From TMED13 sp042090305 (GTDB taxonomy: Bacteria > Pseudomonadota > Alphaproteobacteria > Methylaequorales > Methylaequoraceae), in the NCBI GenBank assembly GCA_042090305.1, contig JBELJQ010000038.1, positions 1-7,562 of the forward strand: a stretch of DNA of 7,562 nt, written 5' to 3'. The notes below the pieces were generated by a model. That model saw nothing but the letters and a program-made list of their open reading frames with translations, had not been told where the DNA came from and ran no database searches. The position numbers and the translations under genes were made by a program. This document shows, piece by piece, positions 1 through 7,483 of this stretch. The stretch's first letter is position 1. Each line of letters starts with the position of its first letter.

Positions 1-144
1 GCAGGTGGAGGTGATACTATATCGCTGTTAAAAAAAGGAGGTTTTTTTAACTGTTTTTCCTTTGTATCTACTGGTGGCGGAGCTTTTTTAGAATTTATCC
101 AAAGAGGAAATTCTCTTCCAGGACTTAACAGTTTAAATAACTAA
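1..144 (+). CDS. pgk: Phosphoglycerate kinase, C-terminal end (partial, cut by window edge)
   Basis: This is the last 47 codons of phosphoglycerate kinase, the cytosolic enzyme that interconverts 1,3-bisphosphoglycerate + ADP and 3-phosphoglycerate + ATP in glycolysis, gluconeogenesis and the Calvin cycle. Reading frame 1 from base 1 is open to a TAA at 142-144. It carries the two C-terminal signatures of the family: the nucleotide-binding GGGDT (fragment residues 2-6) and STGGGAFLEF (residues 23-32), followed by the usual LPGL close to the C-terminus (residues 39-42). The start and the N-terminal domain lie outside the window. Only 7 bases separate it from the aldolase gene, so the two are almost certainly co-transcribed. 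The order pgk then class I aldolase is known in Alphaproteobacteria. Nothing in the visible part looks damaged. Confidence 0.95.
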   Translation, partial: AGGGDTISLLKKGGFFNCFSFVSTGGGAFLEFIQRGNSLPGLNSLNN

Positions 145-151
145 AATTAAT

Positions 152-1183
152 ATGGATAAAGAAAAATTGAACTCAATAGCTACTAATTTGTCAAGGCCGC
201 CGAAAGGAATACTAGCTGCAGACGAAAGTACAAATACAATTACGAAAAGATTTGATTCAATTAATGTGGAGTCAAGCATTGAGAATAGAAGAAAATATAG
301 AGAGTTACTATTTACTTCAGAAAATCTTAATAAATATATCAGCGGCGTTATTCTTTATGATGAAACTGTTTATCAATCGACAAACGATGGAGTTAATTTC
401 CCTCAGTATTTGAAAAGTTTAGGAATTATTCCAGGTATAAAAGTTGATACAGGTGCGGTACCTATTGAAAAGAATTCTCCAGAAAAAATTACTGAGGGTC
501 TTGATGGCCTTCAAAAACGTTTAGAAGAATATAATTCCCAGAACCTAGAGTTCACTAAGTGGAGAGCAATAATTGATATAGACACTAACAACAATATCCC
601 GACTGAATATTCGATAGAGTTAAATGCTCATAGTCTTTCACGATATGCAAAAATTGTTCAAGATTATGAGATGGTTCCAATAGTCGAGCCAGAAATTTTG
701 ATGGATGGAGCACATGATATTGAAACATGTTATAAAATTACATCAAATGTTCTTAAAAAAGTTTTTGAAGCTCTTAATAAGCAGAATGTATATTTGGGAG
801 GCATTCTACTAAAACCAAATATGATTATTGCTGGAAAAAATTCTATAAAACAGGCCTCAACTGACGAAGTTGCAACTATGACTCTAAAGTGTCTCAACGA
901 AAATGTTCCAAAAGATGTTCCTGGAATTGTATTTTTATCAGGTGGTCAAAGTAATGAATTAGCAACCGAACATTTGAATAAAATGAACAAAGATTCTAAA
1001 GACTCACACTGGAACATTAGTTTTTCTTATGGAAGAGCTCTTCAACAACCATCTTTATTAAGCTGGATGGGTAGTGATTCAAATACTGAAAGAGCACAAA
1101 AAGAACTTTTGAAAAGAAGTAAACTAAATTCTGATGCTACGTTAGCAAAGTATTCTATTGAAGATGAAAACTCTCAATTATGA
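152..1183 (+). CDS. fba: Fructose-bisphosphate aldolase, class I
   Basis: This is a cytosolic Schiff-base aldolase that splits or forms fructose 1,6-bisphosphate from dihydroxyacetone phosphate and glyceraldehyde 3-phosphate without a metal. The 343-residue length is close to the family norm of about 340-365. Visible signatures are LAADEST (21-27), GIKVD with Lys98, the FTKWR stretch with Lys136, VEPEI with Glu179, and GGILLKPNM with Schiff-base Lys221. Further on are the phosphate-binding SGGQS (263-267) and SFSYGRALQ (290-298). By alignment to the muscle enzyme, Lys221 corresponds to Lys229 and Glu179 to Glu187. The ATG at 152 lies 7 bases after the pgk stop with no strong Shine-Dalgarno, but the protein begins where the family begins. 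The stop overlaps the rpe start. The C-terminus ends in SQL and lacks the terminal tyrosine of the animal enzymes. Most textbook bacteria use the zinc-dependent class II enzyme, so class I is a useful lineage hint. Confidence 0.96.
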   Translation: MDKEKLNSIATNLSRPPKGILAADESTNTITKRFDSINVESSIENRRKYRELLFTSENLNKYISGVILYDETVYQSTNDGVNFPQYLKSLGIIPGIKVDTGAVPIEKNSPEKITEGLDGLQKRLEEYNSQNLEFTKWRAIIDIDTNNNIPTEYSIELNAHSLSRYAKIVQDYEMVPIVEPEILMDGAHDIETCYKITSNVLKKVFEALNKQNVYLGGILLKPNMIIAGKNSIKQASTDEVATMTLKCLNENVPKDVPGIVFLSGGQSNELATEHLNKMNKDSKDSHWNISFSYGRALQQPSLLSWMGSDSNTERAQKELLKRSKLNSDATLAKYSIEDENSQL

Positions 1184-1833
1184 CAAATTATGTCAAAATT
1201 GCACCATCAATTCTTTCTTCTAACTTTTCCAAACTTGGAGAGGAGATAACTACCCTTGATAACTCTGAGTGTGATTACATTCATATCGATGTTATGGATG
1301 GTCATTTTGTTCCAAATCTTACACTCGGTCCTGGCATTGTAAAATCTATTAGACCATACACGAAGAAAATATTTGATGTTCATCTTATGATAAATCCAGT
1401 GATGAATATTCTTCCAAGTTTTATAAAAGCTGGTTCTGACATAATAACTATTCACCACGAAATATCGGATAATGTATTTGATTGTATAGATCTTATTAAA
1501 AAACATAACTTAAAGGTTGGCATATCAATTAAGCCCAATACAGAAGCCAAAGAAATTATTCCTTACCTTGAATTAATAGACTTGATTTTAGTTATGACAG
1601 TTGAACCCGGTTTTGGTGGACAAAAATTTCTTGCTAGTCAATTAAAAAAAATAAAGGAAATCAAAGGTCTCATCTCAACTAGAAATATTGAATTAGAGGT
1701 TGATGGAGGTATAAATTACATCACATCAAAACAGGTTGTAGAGGCCGGAGCTAATGTCTTGGTTTCTGGTTCAACTATATTTAGTTCTAAAAATTATAAT
1801 GAGGCGATATTAAAACTGAGGGGTGATGACTAA
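1180..1833 (+). CDS. rpe: Ribulose-phosphate 3-epimerase
   Basis: This cytosolic TIM-barrel enzyme interconverts D-ribulose 5-phosphate and D-xylulose 5-phosphate in the pentose phosphate pathway and in the Calvin and ribulose-monophosphate cycles. At 217 residues it is full length. It shows IAPSILSSNF (7-16), HIDVMDGHFVPN (35-46), DVHLM (66-70), MTVEPGFGGQKF (139-150), EVDGGI (173-178) and the phosphate-binding GANVLVSGSTIF (190-201). The expected metal ligands His35, Asp37, His68 and Asp175 are all present, with Asp37 and Asp175 as the acid/base pair. The ATG at 1180 shares ATGA with the aldolase stop. There is no obvious Shine-Dalgarno, so translation probably depends on coupling with the upstream gene. 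Its 3' end overlaps the start of the efflux adaptor. Its position behind pgk and fba fits a central-carbon operon. Confidence 0.97.
   Translation: MTNYVKIAPSILSSNFSKLGEEITTLDNSECDYIHIDVMDGHFVPNLTLGPGIVKSIRPYTKKIFDVHLMINPVMNILPSFIKAGSDIITIHHEISDNVFDCIDLIKKHNLKVGISIKPNTEAKEIIPYLELIDLILVMTVEPGFGGQKFLASQLKKIKEIKGLISTRNIELEVDGGINYITSKQVVEAGANVLVSGSTIFSSKNYNEAILKLRGDD
1818..1821 (+). promoter_or_regulatory. Ribosome binding site of the efflux adaptor, inside the end of rpe
   Basis: GAGG (inside GAGGGG at 1818-1823) lies in the last codons of rpe. It is 4 bases from the ATG at 1826 but only 1 base from the GTG at 1823. The spacing favours the ATG as the real start of the adaptor and suggests that ribosomes finishing rpe reinitiate there. 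Confidence 0.55.
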
Positions 1834-2830
1834 ATTAATTTTTATAAAAATATTTTTAATTTCGTTAATTTTCAACCTTAACCAATCTTATTCCCAAACA
1901 AACGATATCTTAGTAAGGTTTATTAATCCTAAAAAAGAGTTAATTACCGAAGACGTTGAGCTACCAGCTACAATCAAATCAAATGAGCAAGTTAAAATTA
2001 CGTCAACTGTTTCAGAAAAGATTGAAGAAATACTTTTCAATGAAGGTGTTTCAGTTAAAAAAGATAAGATCTTAGTTATTTTAAATAATTATGAAGAAAC
2101 GGCTATACTCAAACAATTCGAAGCTGAACTCAAAGAGGCTGAAATAAATTACCAGAGGGCTTTAAGTTTATCTAAGAAAGGGAATATATCTCAATCTATT
2201 CTTGATAGTAGATTAACTGAGAAAGTTAGATTATTAGGAAAAGTAGATGAGATAAAAGCAAAAATAAACGATTTAACCTTAAAAGCTCCATTTGACGGAA
2301 CAATTGGTTTAAGAAATTTTAGTGTTGGCGCATTTGTCCAGCCTGGAGAAGTAATAACCACTATTTATGATTTTAAAACATTAAAGGTTGTGGCAACTGC
2401 ACCAGAAGCATACGTTGGAAGAATTAAAATTGGAGATAAAGTAAAGATTAAAGTAAATTCTTCTGAAACAATTTATTCTGGAGAGGTTTACGTTATAGAT
2501 CCTTATATTGATGAAAAAACAAGAACATTTAAGATTATTAGTAAGATAGAAAAAAAAGAAAGATTAAAACCCGGAATGATGGCAAAAAAAATTATCAATT
2601 TTGACAGTAAAAACTCTGTATTGATACCTGAAAATTGTATAATTCCAATTGATGATGAGACGTTTGTTTATGTTATTAATAAAAAAAATATTATCAATAA
2701 GGTTGAAGTTATTACTGGTAAAAGAATTGATGGAAAAGTAGAAATTATAAAAGGGATTAAATTGTCTGATAAAATTGTCTTTGAAGGTATTAATAAGCTT
2801 AAGGCTGGAAGTAAAGTTAGGATTGAATGA
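1826..2830 (+). CDS. RND efflux periplasmic adaptor (membrane fusion protein, HlyD/AcrA type)
   Basis: This is the periplasmic subunit that connects an inner-membrane RND pump to an outer-membrane channel. Numbered from the ATG at 1826 it has 334 residues, near the lower end for MexA/AcrA-type adaptors. An N-terminal hydrophobic stretch (about 4-17) followed by a polar segment and SYSQ (22-25) looks like a Sec signal peptide. No lipobox cysteine is visible, so it is probably not a lipoprotein. Next come the first half of the lipoyl-like domain (about 55-88), a charged helical hairpin with heptad-like character (about 92-150), and the second lipoyl half beginning LKAPFDGTIGLRN (152-164). A beta-barrel region (about 185-260) contains the typical DEKTRTF-like turn (229-235) and LKPGM (247-251). 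A membrane-proximal domain with IPENCIIPI (267-275) ends the protein. A GTG at 1823 would add one residue, but the ribosome-site spacing favours 1826. It overlaps rpe upstream and the permease downstream. The substrate cannot be told from sequence. Confidence 0.92.
   Translation: MTKLIFIKIFLISLIFNLNQSYSQTNDILVRFINPKKELITEDVELPATIKSNEQVKITSTVSEKIEEILFNEGVSVKKDKILVILNNYEETAILKQFEAELKEAEINYQRALSLSKKGNISQSILDSRLTEKVRLLGKVDEIKAKINDLTLKAPFDGTIGLRNFSVGAFVQPGEVITTIYDFKTLKVVATAPEAYVGRIKIGDKVKIKVNSSETIYSGEVYVIDPYIDEKTRTFKIISKIEKKERLKPGMMAKKIINFDSKNSVLIPENCIIPIDDETFVYVINKKNIINKVEVITGKRIDGKVEIIKGIKLSDKIVFEGINKLKAGSKVRIE
2819..2822 (+). promoter_or_regulatory. Ribosome binding site of the RND permease
   Basis: AGGA lies within the final codons of the adaptor gene, 4 bases before the permease ATG at 2827. 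Together with the ATGA stop-start overlap it supports translational coupling of adaptor and pump, which would help keep their stoichiometry. Confidence 0.45.
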
Positions 2831-5800
2831 ATTTCTCAGAATTTTTTATCAGAAAGCCTGTTTTTTGTATTGTTTTGTCAACTTTTATTCTGTTGATAGG
2901 TTTTTTATCACTTCTTGATCTTCCACTAAGACAATACCCTGACACAGAAAAATCAATTGTTACAATTGATACAGTTTATCCAGGAGCTGCATCAACGATC
3001 GTAGAAACAAAAATTACTGAAATCATTGAAAATCAAATTAGTGGGATAGAAGGTATTAAATCAATATCATCAGTAAGTAGAGATGGAAGATCCAAAATTA
3101 CAATTGAGTTTATTTATGAAAAAAATATTAATGAAGCAGCTAATGATGTTAGAGATGCAGTATCTAGAGTTGTAGAAAATCTTCCAAAAGATTCAGATCC
3201 TCCTGAAATATCAAAAATTGATTCCGACTCTAATGCAATTATGTGGCTGAATTTAACATCAAATGAAATAAATCAGTTAGATCTTACTGATTATGCTGAA
3301 CGTTACCTTGTCGATAGGCTATCAGTAATAAGTGGTGTAGCAAAAGTTAGGATTTCAGGTGGGAAAAAAAAGTCGGTGAGAGTTTGGATAGATCCATTTT
3401 TACTTTCCCAGTATAATGTAACCGTAAGAGAAATAGAAAGTGTAATTAAATCAGAGAATATCGAATTTCCAGCAGGTAGAATTGAGTCGGAAACTCGAGA
3501 CTTTACAGTTAAACTTGAAAATAGTTACAAAACTTTAGACGATTTTAAAGAATTAGTTATTAGGAAAGGTGATGGTGAATCATTTGTAACACTTGATGAT
3601 ATAGCTGATATATCATTTGGAGCTGAAGAGTCTAGACAACTATTCAGAGGAAATGGTGAAGAAATGATTGGTTTGGGAATTGTAAAACAATCTACTGCAA
3701 ATCTCATTAAGGTTACCGACTTAATAAAGAAAGAATATCTAGAAATAAAAAAAGATCTTCCAGATAATATTAAAATTTATGAAAGTTATGATACTTCTTT
3801 ATTTGTTTCTGAAGCATTGAAAGATGTTATATTTACACTTTGTTTTGCAGTTTTACTTGTAACACTTATCATTCTTTTATTTTTAAGAAATTTAAAAAGT
3901 ACAATCATACCATTTATAACAGTTCCGATTTCTATTTTATCGACTTTCATTTTTCTAAATTTTTTTGGGTACTCAATCAATTTAATAACACTTCTTGCTC
4001 TCGTACTATGTACGGGTTTAGTTATTGATGATTCAATTGTTATGCTTGAAAATATCTATAAAAAGGTTGAGGGAGGGGATGATAAAAAGGAGGCTTCTAT
4101 TAAAGGGTCTGGAGAAGTTTTTTTCGCTATAATATCTACCTCAGTAGTGTTGATAAGTATCTTCATTCCTGTGGTCTTTTTAAAAGGAGATACTGCAAAA
4201 TTATTTGAAGAACTAGCTGTAACTATAATTGGTGCAATTTTTTTTTCTACAATCATTTCTTTAACCCTTACACCAATGCTTTGTTCCAAAATATTAGAGG
4301 TAAAAAGTCATAAAGAAAGTTCATTCATCAGAGATAAGTATATTTCTTTACTGAAATTTATTATTAGTAAAAAAATAATTGTATCATTTTTTGTGGTGGC
4401 CACCTTTGCATTATCAATTTATTTATTTAAATTTTTATCAAAAGAACTATCCCCAAGGGAGGATAGGGGAGCATTTTTTTTGGTTATTGAATCTCCTGAA
4501 GGTAGCACATATGAAAATACAGTAGAACAAATGCTTTTGTTAGAAGAAAAATTACTTTATTTGAATAAAAATAAAGAGGCTAAAAGAATACTTCTTCGAG
4601 TTCCTAGAAGCTTCTCAGGAACTGAAAACTTTAGTGATGGAATTGGTATTATTGTATTAAATCATTGGGATCAAAGAAGAAAAATATGGGAGATAATTGA
4701 TGAAATTAAAGTTAAATCTAAGGAAATAATTGATTCAAAAATTATAATTTTCCCCCCGAGAGGTCTGGGTCAAAGAAGGTCTGGTTCACAACTTCAGTTT
4801 GTAATTTCTGGAGACACTTATTCTGAAATTGATTCAAATATGAATATTATTCTAGGTGAACTTAATAATAGTAAAGATTTTCTTTTTGTTAGAACAGACT
4901 ATAAAAAATCAAGACCACAACTAAAAATCTTAATTAATAAAAAAAGAGCCTATGATCTTGAGGTATCAAACTCAGAGATTGGAAGAACATTAGAAATCCT
5001 TCTAGCAGGAAGAAAAATTAATTCATTTATAGATAAAGGAGAAGAATATTATGTGATTTTACAAGCAAAGAAAGAGTTTAGAAAAAATTTAAAAAATATT
5101 TTGTCTTATGAAGTAAAAAATAAAAAGGGGGATTTAGTTAGACTTGAAAATGTTTTGAATATTGAAGAAACAGCAGAAGCAAAAGAACTTAATAGATATA
5201 ATAAAATGAGATCTATAACATTAAGTGCTGGTTTAAATAAAAATTATTCTCTTGGAGAAGGAATTAATTATCTTGAAAACTTATCAAAAAATAAGTTAAA
5301 AGGTAATTATAAGATTGACTTCAGGGGACAAAGTAAAGAATTTAAGGAATCATCAAATCAATTTTATTTTCTATTTATAATTTCACTTCTCTTCGTTTAT
5401 CTTGTTTTATGCGCTCAGTTTGAGAGTTTTAGATATCCTTTTATTATAATGATTTCTGTTCCATTAACTTTATTGATACCAATTATATGTTTAATAATTT
5501 TTGAAAATTCCTTAAATATCTTTAGTCAAATAGGAATAATAATACTCATGGGTATAGCAGCAAAAAATGGTATTTTAATAGTTGAATTTGCTCGCCAACT
5601 AAAAAATCAAGGTGAAAATAGCTCAAGATCTATTATAGAATCTTGTAAAAAGAGATTCAGACCCGTAGTAATGACAGGAATATCTACAATTGTTGGAGTA
5701 ATTCCTCTTGTTATAGGATCTGGCGCAGGATATGAATCTAGATTAACTATAGGAATTGTATTAATATCTGGGATTTTCTTTTCAATTTTTTTAACGTTAT

Positions 5801-5853
5801 TTATAACACCATTTTTCTATAGTTTGATTGATAAAGAAGTTAATGAAAGTTAA
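2827..5853 (+). CDS. RND efflux transporter, inner-membrane permease (AcrB/MexB-like, HAE1 type)
   Basis: This is a proton-driven inner-membrane pump that should act as a trimer with the adaptor encoded just upstream. The protein is 1008 residues against about 1030-1050 for AcrB. The architecture is complete. Helix 1 (about 11-30) is followed by a large periplasmic loop (about 31-330), helices 2-6 (about 333-353, 358-378, 384-406, 432-453, 461-485), helix 7 (about 515-535), a second periplasmic loop (about 540-843) and helices 8-12 (about 846-998). The proton-relay residues are present: Asp401-Asp402 in GLVIDDSIVMLEN, Lys913 in AAKNGILIVEFAR, and Arg943 and Thr950 in RFRPVVMT, matching AcrB Asp407/408, Lys940, Arg971 and Thr978. 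The Asp-Asp pair favours the drug/lipophile (HAE1) branch over the metal-exporting branch. The ATG overlaps the adaptor stop as ATGA. The 3' end overlaps the convergent fhcA by 14 bases. The substrate is unknown, and no TolC-like channel gene is present here. Confidence 0.95.
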   Translation: MNFSEFFIRKPVFCIVLSTFILLIGFLSLLDLPLRQYPDTEKSIVTIDTVYPGAASTIVETKITEIIENQISGIEGIKSISSVSRDGRSKITIEFIYEKNINEAANDVRDAVSRVVENLPKDSDPPEISKIDSDSNAIMWLNLTSNEINQLDLTDYAERYLVDRLSVISGVAKVRISGGKKKSVRVWIDPFLLSQYNVTVREIESVIKSENIEFPAGRIESETRDFTVKLENSYKTLDDFKELVIRKGDGESFVTLDDIADISFGAEESRQLFRGNGEEMIGLGIVKQSTANLIKVTDLIKKEYLEIKKDLPDNIKIYESYDTSLFVSEALKDVIFTLCFAVLLVTLIILLFLRNLKSTIIPFITVPISILSTFIFLNFFGYSINLITLLALVLCTGLVIDDSIVMLENIYKKVEGGDDKKEASIKGSGEVFFAIISTSVVLISIFIPVVFLKGDTAKLFEELAVTIIGAIFFSTIISLTLTPMLCSKILEVKSHKESSFIRDKYISLLKFIISKKIIVSFFVVATFALSIYLFKFLSKELSPREDRGAFFLVIESPEGSTYENTVEQMLLLEEKLLYLNKNKEAKRILLRVPRSFSGTENFSDGIGIIVLNHWDQRRKIWEIIDEIKVKSKEIIDSKIIIFPPRGLGQRRSGSQLQFVISGDTYSEIDSNMNIILGELNNSKDFLFVRTDYKKSRPQLKILINKKRAYDLEVSNSEIGRTLEILLAGRKINSFIDKGEEYYVILQAKKEFRKNLKNILSYEVKNKKGDLVRLENVLNIEETAEAKELNRYNKMRSITLSAGLNKNYSLGEGINYLENLSKNKLKGNYKIDFRGQSKEFKESSNQFYFLFIISLLFVYLVLCAQFESFRYPFIIMISVPLTLLIPIICLIIFENSLNIFSQIGIIILMGIAAKNGILIVEFARQLKNQGENSSRSIIESCKKRFRPVVMTGISTIVGVIPLVIGSGAGYESRLTIGIVLISGIFFSIFLTLFITPFFYSLIDKEVNES

Positions 5854-7483
5854 AATTATCGGACCTAAAGTAGTTTCCGTCAACACTAAGATCATCAGTA
5901 TTTAATGAATATTGTTTGCCAATCCATTTATTAATATATTTTTCAATATTTTTGTCGTAACTAAGATTTAAGGCTTGAGTTTTTGTCTTAAAAAAATTAT
6001 TAATCTTTCCGTTTTTAACAATTTCATTCCCATCTTTAAAAACATAAACCGGCTTTCTAAACATTTTATCATATTTTAAATTTGGGTTATAAATTGATAT
6101 ATCAGCTAAACAACCAGGAGCTAAAGAGCCTCTATCACTTAGACCTAAAATCTTAGCTGGTTCAGATCTAGTCATAATTGCAATATCATTCATTGTATAA
6201 ACTCTTTTTATATCTCTTAGATACGACATCTCATAGGAAGTTTTATTTATTTTACTGGCGCACTCTGAACGGTAATCATAATCCATTAATAGCCTAAATA
6301 ATTCAGGATAACTAGTAAAAGGAGCTCCATTTGGATGATCTGTTGTAAAAAAAACTTGAGATGGATTCTTAATTAACAAGAATATTTCAAGACCTATTAA
6401 CCACTGAAAAGCATTTACAAAGTTTTCTTTTTTATATGAGTAGGGAATAATGCCCCCTCCCCCATCTTCTAATTCAGTCGTGATCCACTTTTTTGGATTA
6501 GCATTTTTTCTTGCTGAATACTGTCTTAAAATATCAGATGATATGGTAACAGTTGGTTGAAACATCACTTGGCCAACATCAACTGTAATGTTTTTATTTT
6601 TATTTACAGCATCACATAATCGCATAGCTCCTGACGAAAACCCTTTTTTACCTTTATTGTCATACCCATAAAATTGAACATGCGCAAGGTGCATTCTTCT
6701 TCCTTTAGCTGCTTTAATAGTATCCAGAATTGTATTAATATTTCCAGCCATACCTAAGTTATTGCAATGAACATGCAAAGGATGCTTCACCTTAAGATTT
6801 TCAATTGAATTGCATAACGAATCAACAATTTCTCTTGAAGAAACTCCGTATTCTGGAACAATATCATCCAGATTAAAATTATCACGACAACCACGTTTAA
6901 ATGATTCTGTACCTCCGGCATTTATTACTTTCAAACCAATACTTTTAGTTGAATTTATAGTAAAAGCTACGTAATCATCAATGAATTGCTGTCCCCTTTT
7001 TTTTTGAAGCGAATTTAATAAAAAACTATCATTGCCCAATACCGACAAACATGCTTTGTCAATCATTGGAATTTTTTCTAATTCTAAATGACTAAGAAAC
7101 GAATTTACTGGTAATACAGCTGGTTCAACTACAGTTGTAAAACCCATCTCAGCATATCTGTACCCAGTACCCTCACAAGTCCATCTAGTATTAAATCCAG
7201 GGAGGGTTTTTTTACGTTTTAAATTTTTCTCTAAAAAATTAAAGTGTATTTCCGGAGATAATACTCTTGCATTATTTACATTCCCTCCAGCAATGTGAGA
7301 ATGAATGTCTATTCCACCAGCCATTACAATCATTCCGGAAACATCATATGATATTTTATAATCTACTAATTCTGATATTGAAGGTGAAACAATTTTCCCA
7401 TCGCAAATATATATATCTTTTTGCTTGCCATTTATATTTCTTGAGGGATCATAAACTATCCCATTGGTAATTTTAAATTTCAT
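5840..7483 (-). CDS. fhcA: Formyltransferase/hydrolase complex subunit A (formylmethanofuran dehydrogenase subunit A family)
   Basis: This is the amidohydrolase-fold subunit that releases formate from the formyl-methanofuran-type carrier. That is the last step of the tetrahydromethanopterin-linked formaldehyde oxidation pathway in methylotrophic bacteria. The archaeal homologues are FmdA/FwdA. The length of 547 residues fits the family. Visible features are the N-terminal amidohydrolase entry, HSH at 61-63 (metal-binding HxH), GYRYAEMGFTTVVEPAV (107-123) and GLKVINAGG (183-191), where Lys185 is the likely carboxylated metal-bridging lysine. HVHCNNLG (237-244) and HLAHVQFYGY (265-274) supply further histidines, and TTDHPNGAPF (380-389) supplies catalytic Asp382. 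A C-terminal RGSLAPGCLADISIYNP (451-467) is typical of amidohydrolases. These motifs argue against dihydropyrimidinase or plain deacylase paralogues. The ATG at 7483 has no clear Shine-Dalgarno. The gene runs toward the RND permease and overlaps its end. The partner genes fhcB, fhcC and fhcD, usually clustered with it, are not in the window. Confidence 0.92.
   Translation of the reverse strand: MKFKITNGIVYDPSRNINGKQKDIYICDGKIVSPSISELVDYKISYDVSGMIVMAGGIDIHSHIAGGNVNNARVLSPEIHFNFLEKNLKRKKTLPGFNTRWTCEGTGYRYAEMGFTTVVEPAVLPVNSFLSHLELEKIPMIDKACLSVLGNDSFLLNSLQKKRGQQFIDDYVAFTINSTKSIGLKVINAGGTESFKRGCRDNFNLDDIVPEYGVSSREIVDSLCNSIENLKVKHPLHVHCNNLGMAGNINTILDTIKAAKGRRMHLAHVQFYGYDNKGKKGFSSGAMRLCDAVNKNKNITVDVGQVMFQPTVTISSDILRQYSARKNANPKKWITTELEDGGGGIIPYSYKKENFVNAFQWLIGLEIFLLIKNPSQVFFTTDHPNGAPFTSYPELFRLLMDYDYRSECASKINKTSYEMSYLRDIKRVYTMNDIAIMTRSEPAKILGLSDRGSLAPGCLADISIYNPNLKYDKMFRKPVYVFKDGNEIVKNGKINNFFKTKTQALNLSYDKNIEKYINKWIGKQYSLNTDDLSVDGNYFRSDNFNFH

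Noticed and set aside
1..144. Non-coding leader before fba
   Set aside because: The first 144 bases are open in frame 1 and carry clear phosphoglycerate kinase C-terminal motifs, so they are coding.
1207..1506. Minus-strand open frame of 99 codons opposite rpe
   Set aside because: It lies fully inside rpe, which has all its family motifs. Its Lys/Tyr/Ile-rich translation resembles no family and is what antisense A+T-rich DNA gives.
3525..4289. Several short open frames on both strands within the RND permease gene (3525-3707, 3786-3980, 3840-4028, 4056-4289)
   Set aside because: They are shadows of the permease gene, with no recognisable domains and no ribosome sites of note.
5860..5879. Possible hairpin CGGA...TCCG near the convergent junction as a terminator
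   Set aside because: The stem has only 4 base pairs with a 12-base loop and no adjacent T-run, so it is too weak to call.
7267..7470. Plus-strand open frame of 67 codons opposite the 5' end of fhcA
   Set aside because: It is antisense to the conserved HxH region of fhcA, and its composition looks like a random translation.
5840..7483. Dihydropyrimidinase, dihydroorotase or D-amino-acid deacylase identity for the minus-strand amidohydrolase
   Set aside because: The overall length and the GYRYAEMGFTTVVEP, HLAHVQFYGY and TTDHPNGAPF motifs match formylmethanofuran dehydrogenase subunit A rather than these relatives.
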